This document shows positions 5,507-11,356 of a DNA stretch of 11,356 nt, one piece after another (the stretch's first letter is position 1; each line of letters opens with the position of its first letter). Made by a program: the position numbers and the translations under genes. The DNA comes from AC-69 sp044869895. GTDB lineage: Bacteria > Actinomycetota > UBA4738 > HRBIN12. The notes below the pieces were generated by a model, which made no database searches, was not told the DNA's origin, and was given only the letters and a program-made list of their open reading frames with translations. Location of the stretch: the NCBI GenBank assembly GCA_044869895.1, contig JBIOXZ010000159.1:1-11356 (forward strand), in the 5' to 3' direction.

Positions 5507-5797
5507 TTGAGATTCGTGTTGGCCGCTTCGCCCGCTGCGGTGTCCGCAGTGGCAATGATCCTCTGCTTCCGGATGATGCGGCAACCCGACGTGCCTGCCG
5601 AAGGGCCCGCCGAGAGCGTCGACCTCGACAGCTTTCGGAAGGAGCTGGGCGTTCTGCGCGAGGAGCTTGTTCGCGCGCGCTCCACTCCGCTCGCCTCGGG
5701 GAGCGATGGCGTGGGAGAGATCCTCGAGCGCGGGCCGTCCGACGTGGCGCCCGATGAGTCCTTGGAGTCCGCGCTGCGGATGGAGGCCGCCAAGTGA
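5507..5797 (+). CDS. Small membrane-anchored coiled-coil protein
   Basis: The start is TTG at 5507: a perfect GGAGG (5497-5501) sits five bases upstream, while the in-frame GTG at 5495 overlaps that site. The 96-residue product has one N-terminal membrane helix (about 3-24, VLAASPAAVSAVAMILCF). A charged helical stretch follows (DSFRKELGVLREELVRARS, about 41-59) and then an acidic tail. This is the shape of a bitopic protein with a short coiled coil. Its stop overlaps the GTG start of the TlpA-like gene by four bases (GTGA), implying translational coupling. The family is not recognised. By position it could be an accessory subunit of the thiol-redox module. Confidence 0.65.
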   Translation: MRFVLAASPAAVSAVAMILCFRMMRQPDVPAEGPAESVDLDSFRKELGVLREELVRARSTPLASGSDGVGEILERGPSDVAPDESLESALRMEAAK

Positions 5798-6447
5798 GCC
5801 GCCCGACGTCCTCCTCGCCGGGACCGAGGGCCGAACGAGGCGACACGTCGGATCGAGCGCGCATGAGCCGGCGACGGGCCAAGGCGGTCGCCGTGTGGCT
5901 CGGCGTCCTGGCGGTCGTCGCGGTCGTCGCCGCGCTTGCCATCGTGGAACTGCGCAGCCGGGGCACCGCTTCGGTCGGTGGGTTCACGGTCGCGAACTAC
6001 AAGGCCACGGCCGAGGTCGAGAACACCCCAGCTCCGGACTTCGAGCTGCCGTCCCTGGAGGACGGCACGCCCATCGCGCTCTCCTCGTTCCAAGGCCATG
6101 TGGTCGTGCTGAACTTCTGGGCGTCGTGGTGCGCGCCCTGCCGCGTGGAGGCGCCCGGCCTCCGGCGGGTCTCGGAGCAGTACCGCGATCGGGGCGTGCG
6201 CTTCCTCGGTGTGGACTACCGGGACGACGACGCCGCAGCGCGAGCGTTCATCGGCGAGTTCCGCTTGAGGTACCCAAGCGTCACGGATCCCTCGGGGTCG
6301 CTGGCCGACAACTATCGGCTGATCGGCTTCCCCACCACGTTCATCATCGATGCCGCCGGGACGATCCGGTACCGCTTCGTGGGCTACCTGGACGAAGCCG
6401 TTCTGCAGGACGCCTTGAACGACGTCTTGTCGGGGGCTCCATCGTGA
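5794..6447 (+). CDS. Membrane-anchored TlpA/ResA-like thiol-disulfide oxidoreductase
   Basis: A thioredoxin-fold protein that reduces or exchanges disulfides outside the cytoplasmic membrane, normally fed with electrons by CcdA. From GTG 5794 it has 217 residues: a basic N-terminus, one membrane helix (about 31-50, AVAVWLGVLAVVAVVAALAI), a linker, then a redoxin domain. That domain starts at TPAPDFELPSLEDG, holds the active site FWASWCAPCRVEAP (C113 and C116), and has the cis-proline loop GFPTTFIIDAAG near the end. An alternative start is ATG at 5863 (MSRRRAKAVAV), which would keep the helix. The four-base overlap with the preceding stop favours the GTG. The gene overlaps the CcdA gene downstream in the same way, so the two are a coupled pair. 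WCAPC is the typical ResA/TlpA signature. The substrate is unknown; the redoxin, CopC or permease Cys pairs encoded in the same operon are candidates. Confidence 0.9.
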   Translation: MSRPTSSSPGPRAERGDTSDRARMSRRRAKAVAVWLGVLAVVAVVAALAIVELRSRGTASVGGFTVANYKATAEVENTPAPDFELPSLEDGTPIALSSFQGHVVVLNFWASWCAPCRVEAPGLRRVSEQYRDRGVRFLGVDYRDDDAAARAFIGEFRLRYPSVTDPSGSLADNYRLIGFPTTFIIDAAGTIRYRFVGYLDEAVLQDALNDVLSGAPS

Positions 6448-7184
6448 GCGTCCTCGGCCCGTTCGCGCTTGCCTTCGTCGCCGGTCTGATCTCCTTCACC
6501 TCGCCGTGCTGCCTCCCGCTGATGCCGGGCTACGTGTCCTACGTGAGCGGCGTGGCGAGCGGCGCTCCGTCGAGCACCCCCGGGGTGGTGGCCCTCAGGA
6601 GCCGAACGATGCTGGCGGCCGGATTGTTCGTGGCGGGCTTCGCCGTGACGTTCACGTTGATGGGCGCGGCGGCCTCCGAGCTCGGGACCTTGATCCTTCG
6701 GAACCGCATCGTCCTCGGCCGGATCGCTGGCGTCTTCGTGATCGCGACGGGCCTTGCGACGATCGGCCTGCTCCGGCTGCCGTTCCTGTACCGAGAGCGG
6801 CGATTCGATCTTGCGCGGATCCGCCCGGGCCCGGCGGGGGCGTTCCCCCTGGGGATGGCCTTCGCCATCGGATGGACGCCGTGCATCGGACCGGTCCTCG
6901 CGGGGATCCTCACCGCTGCCGCGACCGTCCAGGGAGCGTGGCGGGGAGCGGCACTGTTGTTCGTGTACTCACTCGGTCTCGGCCTCCCGTTCCTTCTGCT
7001 TGCGCTCGGCGTCGCGGGGACGGGGCGACTGTTCGGATGGCTGCGGCGCCACGGTCGAGTGATCGAGGTGCTCGGTGGATCGGTCCTGGTGCTGATGGGC
7101 GTGCTGATGATCACCGGCCGATGGGTCCAGCTGTTCGCCCCCCTCCTTCGGATCTTCTCCCGGAGCGGATGGCCGCCCGTATGA
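6444..7184 (+). CDS. ccdA: CcdA-type cytochrome c biogenesis/thiol electron transporter
   Basis: This integral membrane protein moves reducing equivalents from cytoplasmic thioredoxin to extracytoplasmic thiol proteins. It starts at GTG 6444, overlapping the TlpA-like stop by four bases, and has 246 residues with about six membrane helices. The two internally related motifs of the family are visible: LISFTSPCCLPLMPGYVSYV (C22 and C23) and AIGWTPCIGPVLAGIL (C147). The first motif is usually PCVLP, so the second cysteine is a substitution at a position next to the redox Cys. Loops are basic (YRERRFDLARIR), and the length is normal for CcdA. Its neighbour at 5794 is the expected partner. A 44-bp gap separates it from the copper protein gene. 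Confidence 0.92.
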   Translation: MSVLGPFALAFVAGLISFTSPCCLPLMPGYVSYVSGVASGAPSSTPGVVALRSRTMLAAGLFVAGFAVTFTLMGAAASELGTLILRNRIVLGRIAGVFVIATGLATIGLLRLPFLYRERRFDLARIRPGPAGAFPLGMAFAIGWTPCIGPVLAGILTAAATVQGAWRGAALLFVYSLGLGLPFLLLALGVAGTGRLFGWLRRHGRVIEVLGGSVLVLMGVLMITGRWVQLFAPLLRIFSRSGWPPV

Positions 7185-7211
7185 ACCACCGGGAGGGCTG
7201 AGCGGCTCGTG

Positions 7212-7228
7212 GGAGAGCCTGGCTCTTC
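7212..7228 (+). promoter_or_regulatory. Hairpin covering the ribosome site of the CopC-CopD gene
   Basis: GGAGAGC pairs with GCTCTTC (one G-T pair) around a 3-base CTG loop and ends directly before ATG 7229. The only purine-rich ribosome site candidate (GGGAGAG, 7211-7217) is inside the stem. The hairpin could lower or regulate translation; it is the only junction in the operon body of this kind. Confidence 0.35.
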
Positions 7229-9289
7229 ATGACCAAGCGCCTCGCGGCGGTGACCGCCGTGGCCCTGATCGTCGTCGTGGTGCTCCCGGGCACGGCCTTC
7301 GCGCACGCGGGGTTCGTGTCGTCCACGCCCGAGCCCGGATCGACCCTCGGCACCGCGCCGGGGCAGGTGATCCTCGCGTTCTCCGAGCCGTTGAACACGA
7401 AGCTCTCCCGGGCCACGGTCCTCGAGCCCGACGGGAGCACGGCGACCGGTCGGGTCGCTGCGGACGACCGGATGACCGTCGATCTCACCACCAACCAGAC
7501 CGGCGTCTACGAGGTCTCATGGACGACAGTGAGCGTGGTGGACGGTCACACACTGTCGGGTTCGTTCCGATTCGGCGTCGGGGTCTCTCCCGGCGCCGGC
7601 GCCGAGGGCGGCACGACCGACGCGCCCACCGGGCGAGACCTCCTGGTTGCGGTCGGTCGTCTCGTGGAGGACGTGAGCCTCCTCGTCCTGCTCGGACTCC
7701 TGCTGCTCCGCCGGCTCGCACGCCGACGGCCCGCGCTGGAGTGGGTCCGGACGCCGATCCTTCCCGTGTTCGCGGCGGCACTCGTCGGTGGCCTGATCGT
7801 CGTCTTGGGCGAGGCGCTGGTGGCTGCGCCGTCGCCTTCCGCCAGCGCCATCCTCACCTACCTGTCGACCGGCCTGCCGGGATGGTCGCGGCTCGCCCGG
7901 GTCGGGATCGAGGCGACAGGGGTCCTCGTCGCGTGGAAGTGGCCTCGCCGTGCGGCGCCCTTCGCCGTCGGTGCCCTCGTCGCCCTCGCTGCGGCCGGCC
8001 ACGCGGCGGCGATCCAGCCCCGAGCATGGGGGGTTTTGGTGGAGGCGATCCACCTCCTGTCGGCCGGTCTGTGGGCCGGGGGGGTGATGGCCCTCGCGTT
8101 CCAACGCCCACCCGATGGATGGCGCACCGGATCCGGGCGGACGCTCCTGGATCGGTTCACACCGCCGGCCCTGGCCTCGTTCGCCGTGACCGCGGGCACC
8201 GGAGCAATCCGCGGGATCCAGGAGGTGGGCGGGCTGGCCGCCCTGTTCGGGTCCTCCTACGGACTCGTCCTGCTCGCCAAGGTCGTCGTCGTGTTGGTGA
8301 TGGCGCAGCTATCCGTGCTGGCCTGGCGACGGATCGCCTTCTTCCCCAAGGGGGAGACCGCCGCGGCCGTCCTTGCGATCGGAGCGGCGGCTCTGCTGTC
8401 CGCGTTCCCGCTACCGCCCGGTCGGGTGGCGGAGGCCGAGGAGGGGGCTTCCGGCCCGGCTCGGGTCGCCCCCGTCCCTGCGGGAGAGGGGCTGACGCTC
8501 GGTTCCCACGCGGGGCCGGTGCTCGTCGGCCTCACGCTCCAACCCGGGCGGCCTGGACCGAACGAGCTCACGATCTACGTCCTCGGACCCGAGGCGACGG
8601 CCTCGCTCGCGGTCCGAGCGACGGTCGACGGCGCACCCGTAGCGCTGTCGCAGTGCGCCGACACCTGTCGGGCGGGCGAGGCCGATCTCCGAGGAGGTGA
8701 GACCGTCACGGTCGATGTCGGCCCCTCGGTCGACGAGGAAGCGACCTTCCGCCTGCCGGCGTTGCCCGCCCCCTCGGGCGACGAGCTGCTTCGGCGAACG
8801 ATCGCGAGGATGGGGACGCTCACTAGCTACCGCCTCCAGGAGGACCTCACCTCGGGTCTCGGGACGACGGTTCACACGACGTACGCCTTCACCGCCCCGA
8901 ACTCCTTCGAGAGTGACGTCGAAGAACAGGGAGGCGAGTTCCGGACCGTCTGGATCGGGGACACGAGGTACACCCGCGAGGGGAACGACCCCTGGAAGAT
9001 CCAGCGCGGCGCGCCCGCCGTGCCGGTTCCCACCTACATCTGGGACTCGTTCCGCCCGTACCGGGACGTCCGGATCCTCGGCCGCGCCACCCTGGACGGC
9101 GTCCGAACGACCGAGATCGCCTTCGCCGGTGGGACCACGGACCTCCCGGTCTGGTTCAGGCTCTGGGTCGACGGGTCTGGCCTCGTCCATCGGGCGGAGA
9201 TGCGGGCGCCGGGACACTTCATGGACCATCGGTACTACGACTACGACGCACCGATCATGATCGAGCCCCCGGAAGGAGCGAACGGATGA
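7229..9289 (+). CDS. CopC-CopD copper protein fused to a C-terminal lipoprotein-like domain
   Basis: The product is a 686-residue fusion. A signal peptide (about 1-25, cut after AFA) exposes an N-terminal histidine, H26 in AHAGFVSSTPEPGSTL, as in copper-binding CopC domains. The CopC domain runs to about 118 and includes the second copper-site segment SVVDGHTLSGSF (D105, H107). A CopD region of about eight membrane helices (about 138-395) follows, with H258 in AAGHAAA and H275 in EAIHLLSAGLWAGG. After a linker and a beta domain (about 425-510, with C476 and C480), the last 170 residues form a LolA/LppX-like region: LLRRTIARMGTLTSYRLQED, then FRTVWIGDTRYTREG, PVWFRLWVDGSGLVHRAEM and DHRYYDYDAP. 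CopCD is linked to copper uptake or handling. The C-terminal domain is unusual here and may bind a lipid or the metal cargo. ATG 7229 gives a complete signal peptide. The stop overlaps the next start (ATGA). Confidence 0.9.
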   Translation: MTKRLAAVTAVALIVVVVLPGTAFAHAGFVSSTPEPGSTLGTAPGQVILAFSEPLNTKLSRATVLEPDGSTATGRVAADDRMTVDLTTNQTGVYEVSWTTVSVVDGHTLSGSFRFGVGVSPGAGAEGGTTDAPTGRDLLVAVGRLVEDVSLLVLLGLLLLRRLARRRPALEWVRTPILPVFAAALVGGLIVVLGEALVAAPSPSASAILTYLSTGLPGWSRLARVGIEATGVLVAWKWPRRAAPFAVGALVALAAAGHAAAIQPRAWGVLVEAIHLLSAGLWAGGVMALAFQRPPDGWRTGSGRTLLDRFTPPALASFAVTAGTGAIRGIQEVGGLAALFGSSYGLVLLAKVVVVLVMAQLSVLAWRRIAFFPKGETAAAVLAIGAAALLSAFPLPPGRVAEAEEGASGPARVAPVPAGEGLTLGSHAGPVLVGLTLQPGRPGPNELTIYVLGPEATASLAVRATVDGAPVALSQCADTCRAGEADLRGGETVTVDVGPSVDEEATFRLPALPAPSGDELLRRTIARMGTLTSYRLQEDLTSGLGTTVHTTYAFTAPNSFESDVEEQGGEFRTVWIGDTRYTREGNDPWKIQRGAPAVPVPTYIWDSFRPYRDVRILGRATLDGVRTTEIAFAGGTTDLPVWFRLWVDGSGLVHRAEMRAPGHFMDHRYYDYDAPIMIEPPEGANG

Positions 9290-9858
9290 GATCTCGGATG
9301 TTGCTCGCCGCTACCCTCACGCTCGGCGTCCTGGTTGCGGCGTGCTCCCGACAGGAGACGCCGCCGACCTCGGAACAGGGGCCTATCGCCGTCGGCCAGA
9401 CGGCGCCCGCGTTCTCGCTGAAGTCCTCGAGCGGCGGCACCGTCTCCCTATCCGAGTACGCGGGGAAGCCGGTGTTGCTGTACTTCAGCATGGGCCCCGG
9501 CTGAGGCGGGTGCATGCAGCAGGTGGTCGACCTGCAACGCGACAGAGCCTTCGGAGATCTCGGCGTCCAGCTGCTGGCGATCTCGCCGGACCCGGTGAGC
9601 GCGTGGAAGAAGGAGGGCGGATCGCTCGGCATCACCGTTCCGATGCTCTCGGATCAGGGAAACACCGCGTGGATGAAGTACGGGATTCCGAGTTGGATGA
9701 TGGCCACGGGCGAACCGGGTCACACGTTCTTCCTCGTGGGCAGCGACGGCACGATCGTGTGGCTCCGCGACTACGGGGCGCCGGAGCACGGTGCGGCGAT
9801 GTACGTCGCGCCGGACGAGATCGTCTCGCAGGTCCAAGAGGCGTTGGCCGGGCCATGA
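9286..9858 (+). CDS. Redoxin-family selenoprotein lipoprotein (in-frame TGA = selenocysteine)
   Basis: A 190-residue extracytoplasmic redoxin read through TGA at 9502-9504. The front half has a signal peptide with lipobox LVAAC (C20 lipidated) and the redoxin opening VGQTAPAFSLKSSSGG. It leads to KPVLLYFSMGPG, where the TGA stands as residue 73, followed by GGCMQQVVDL, giving a U-x-x-C motif (U73, C76) in the usual catalytic spot. The back half completes the fold without interruption: VQLLAISPDPVSAWKKEGG, MLSDQGNTAWMKYGIP, GHTFFLVGSDGTIVWLRDYG. Frame, spacing and fold match on both sides of the TGA. A SECIS-like hairpin begins 15 bases later. The gene overlaps both neighbours by ATGA (9286-9289 and 9855-9858), which places one gene here, not two. 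A TGA nonsense mutation is the alternative. A peroxide- or disulfide-reducing role fed by TlpA/CcdA is inferred. Confidence 0.88.
9519..9535 (+). promoter_or_regulatory. Bacterial SECIS-like hairpin inside the selenoprotein gene
   Basis: GCAGGT (9519-9524) pairs perfectly with ACCTGC (9530-9535) around the loop GGTCG. The loop opens 20 bases after the TGA, within the usual 16-37-base range for bacterial SECIS elements. Its first two bases are G, matching the conserved loop guanine that SelB recognises. The lower stem is irregular and may extend through GGC (9505-9507) with GCC (9547-9549). Confidence 0.7.
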
Positions 9859-11198
9859 GACGCGCCCGTGGATTCCTCGTCGCGGCAAGCGTGTTCGGCG
9901 CCCTCGCCCATGCCCTCAACATCGCCTTCGGTATGACGTGGGAGATCCTGTGGGCGCTCGTGCTCGGCTTTGGCCTGTCTGCGGCCGTGCAGGCGGTGGT
10001 GTCGAAGTCTGAGATGTCGAGGCTGCTGCCGGATGACTCCCCGCGGACGATCGCGGTCGCGTCTGGGCTCGGGGCCGCGTCGTCCTCGTGCTCCTACGCC
10101 GCCGTCGCCCTGGCTCGGTCCATCTTTCGAAAGGGCGCGAACCTCACCGCGGCGATGGCCTTCGAGTTCGCCTCGACCAACCTCGTGATCGAGCTGGGCA
10201 TCATCCTCGCGCTCTTGATGGGGTGGCAGTTCACGCTGGCGGAGTTCGTGGGCGGACCGATCATGATCGCGTTCCTCGCGTTCGTGTTCCGGTTCACCCT
10301 CACCCCGCAGCGGGTCGAGGAAGCTCGGGTCCAAGCCGACCGTGGGCTGGTGGGGGTTATGGAGGGACACGCGGAGATGGACATGTCCGTGACCGGCGGA
10401 TCGATCCTCCAGCGCCTCACCTCGCCGCGCGGCTTCACGGCGATCAGTCATTACTACGTGATGGACTGGGCGTCGATCTGGAAGGACATCGCCGGGGGGC
10501 TGCTCATCGCCGGGGCCCTCGCGGCGTGGGTCCCCGAGTCGTTCTGGCAGTCCTTCTTCCTCGTGGATCACCCCCTGCTGGCCAAGTTGTGGGGCCCCAT
10601 CGTGGGGCCGGTCGTGGCGATGCTGTCGTTCGTGTGCTCGATCGGGAACGTCCCGCTCGCCGCGGTCCTGTGGAACGGAGGGATCAGCTTCGGCGGCGTG
10701 GTGTCGTTCATCTTCGCCGACCTGATCGTGCTCCCGATCCTGAACATCTACCGGAAGTACTACGGGTGGCGCGTGAGCCTGTACCTGCTCGTGACGTTCT
10801 ACGCCACGATGGTCGTCGCCGGGCTCGTGGTGGAGACGCTCTTCGGGATCCTCGGCCTGGTCCCCCACGACCGGAACGCCAAGGTCGTCGAGGCCACCGT
10901 GACGTGGAACTACACGACCGTCCTCAACATCGCGTTCCTCGCGCTCACGGCCGTGCTGGTGGTGCGGTTCCTGAGGACGGGGGGCCCGGCCATGCTCCGG
11001 ATGATGGGGCGGCTGGTCGAGGAGCCATCCGCGGCACAACACATCGACGGGCACGGCTCGCGCGGCTCTGACAACGCCAGAGCCGGAGACGACGGGTACG
11101 CCTGTCCGATGCACCCAGAGGTCGTGAGCTCGGGCCCGGGGCGCTGCCCGAAGTGCGGCATGGACCTGCAGCCGAGAGATCCATCGAGGGAGAAATGA
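9855..11198 (+). CDS. ArsP/DUF318-type permease with C-terminal heavy-metal-binding domain
   Basis: The 447-residue multi-pass membrane protein belongs to the permease group that includes the organoarsenical exporter ArsP. About eight helices are visible: MTWEILWALVLGFGLSAAVQ, NLVIELGIILALLMG, GGPIMIAFLAFVF, IAGGLLIAGALAAWV, VGPVVAMLSFVCSIG, GVVSFIFADLIVLPILNI, SLYLLVTFYATMVVAGLVV and VLNIAFLALTAVLVV. The group's cysteine-serine patch SSSCSYAAVALARSIFRKGA (C79) and the repeat half VCSIGNVPLAAVLWNGG (C261) are present. After a hydrophilic linker with HIDGHGSRGSDNAR, residues 415-440 form a compact heavy-metal-binding domain: YACPMHPEV (C417, H420) and GRCPKCGMDLQP (C431, C434). That short domain is usually found on CopA-type ATPases and metal-efflux proteins, so its position here points to Cu or a similar soft metal as cargo or signal. 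The start overlaps the selenoprotein stop (ATGA). The exact substrate cannot be read from sequence. Confidence 0.88.
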   Translation: MRRARGFLVAASVFGALAHALNIAFGMTWEILWALVLGFGLSAAVQAVVSKSEMSRLLPDDSPRTIAVASGLGAASSSCSYAAVALARSIFRKGANLTAAMAFEFASTNLVIELGIILALLMGWQFTLAEFVGGPIMIAFLAFVFRFTLTPQRVEEARVQADRGLVGVMEGHAEMDMSVTGGSILQRLTSPRGFTAISHYYVMDWASIWKDIAGGLLIAGALAAWVPESFWQSFFLVDHPLLAKLWGPIVGPVVAMLSFVCSIGNVPLAAVLWNGGISFGGVVSFIFADLIVLPILNIYRKYYGWRVSLYLLVTFYATMVVAGLVVETLFGILGLVPHDRNAKVVEATVTWNYTTVLNIAFLALTAVLVVRFLRTGGPAMLRMMGRLVEEPSAAQHIDGHGSRGSDNARAGDDGYACPMHPEVVSSGPGRCPKCGMDLQPRDPSREK

Positions 11199-11229
11199 GG
11201 CTCGCTCGAGGCCACGGGTATTTGAGTCG

Positions 11230-11356
11230 ATGACCAGCCGTGACCGCGACGAGACGCACCGGGTCCGAGACATCTTCGACCGGCTCGCTCCCCGGTACGA
11301 CCGAAGCATCAGGCGGTGGGAACGGATCCTGTTCGCCGGCGGTCGTGAATGGCTGG
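11230..11356 (+). CDS. Class I SAM-dependent methyltransferase, N-terminal fragment at the right edge
   Basis: Only 42 residues are visible before the window ends. They read MTSRDRDETHRVRDIFDRLA, then PRYDRSIRRWERILF and AGGREWL. The pattern RxIFDRxAPxYD...ERxLFxGGRxWL is the normal opening of UbiE-like methyltransferases, just before the SAM-binding glycine loop. ATG 11230 follows the permease stop by 31 bp; the ribosome site is weak (GAG at 11224-11226). The gene probably belongs to the same operon. Next to an ArsP-type permease, methylation of a metalloid or metal ligand is a possible role, but quinone or other substrates are equally possible without the rest of the protein. Confidence 0.75.
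   Translation, partial: MTSRDRDETHRVRDIFDRLAPRYDRSIRRWERILFAGGREWL

Noticed and set aside
4213..6099. Very long minus-strand frame of about 628 codons
   Set aside because: It is antisense to four plus-strand genes with signal peptides, membrane helices and redox motifs, and is rich in Arg, Gly and His as expected of a GC-rich shadow frame.
9514..9858. Separate gene starting at ATG 9514 after the TGA
   Set aside because: It would begin inside a thioredoxin fold after the active-site residue, with no ribosome site; reading through the TGA explains both halves.
9771..11309. Minus-strand frame of about 512 codons
   Set aside because: Antisense shadow of the permease; its His/Arg/Asp-rich composition shows no domain.
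1..11356. CRISPR array or toxin-antitoxin/defence genes
   Set aside because: No regularly spaced repeats with unique spacers and no recognisable defence domains were found; the only short repeats are the three CAAGTCTT copies.

Overview
The window is GC-rich DNA with GC-biased codon use, GTG/TTG starts, four-base gene overlaps and actinobacterial-looking protein families. It most likely comes from an uncultured actinobacterium-like or similar high-GC bacterium; the sequence does not fix the taxon. Two parts differ sharply: a decayed mobile/accessory region (about 1-4100) and an intact operon of secreted and membrane redox and metal genes (about 5070 to the right edge).

Left region. A membrane protein runs off the left edge on the minus strand (1-410). 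Up to about 1770 there are only gene remnants, including two degenerate copies of one unrecognised family (804-1013 and 1178-1252). At 1772-1830 lies the 3' half of a selenocysteine tRNA gene: UCA anticodon loop, long variable arm, T arm and the 3' strand of an 8-bp acceptor stem, with no 5' half. It sits antisense under the last codons of a truncated large serine recombinase (1774-2416, minus), which looks like an integration attachment junction in selC. The recombinase is cut inside its zinc ribbon by an intact 1146-bp insertion sequence (2417-3562) with terminal inverted repeats. Beyond it is an SRPBCC-family pseudogene with two in-frame stops (3580-4071).

Middle. A secreted protein with a signal peptide (4300-4845) ends at a strong hairpin. 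A leader of about 200 bp with a possible folded RNA follows.

Right region. Genes at 5072/5191, 5507, 5794, 6444, 7229, 9286, 9855 and 11230 are co-directional, and most overlap by four bases. They encode two or three small proteins (two of them membrane proteins), a membrane-anchored TlpA/ResA-like thioredoxin, a CcdA-type electron carrier, a CopC-CopD copper protein with an extra C-terminal lipoprotein-like domain, a redoxin lipoprotein, an ArsP/DUF318-type permease with a C-terminal heavy-metal-binding domain, and the start of a methyltransferase. The redoxin reading frame is continuous only if an in-frame TGA is read as selenocysteine, giving a U-x-x-C active site; a bacterial SECIS-like hairpin lies 20 nt after the TGA. 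The inferred system is an extracytoplasmic thiol/selenol redox and copper or heavy-metal handling operon in a selenocysteine-using host.
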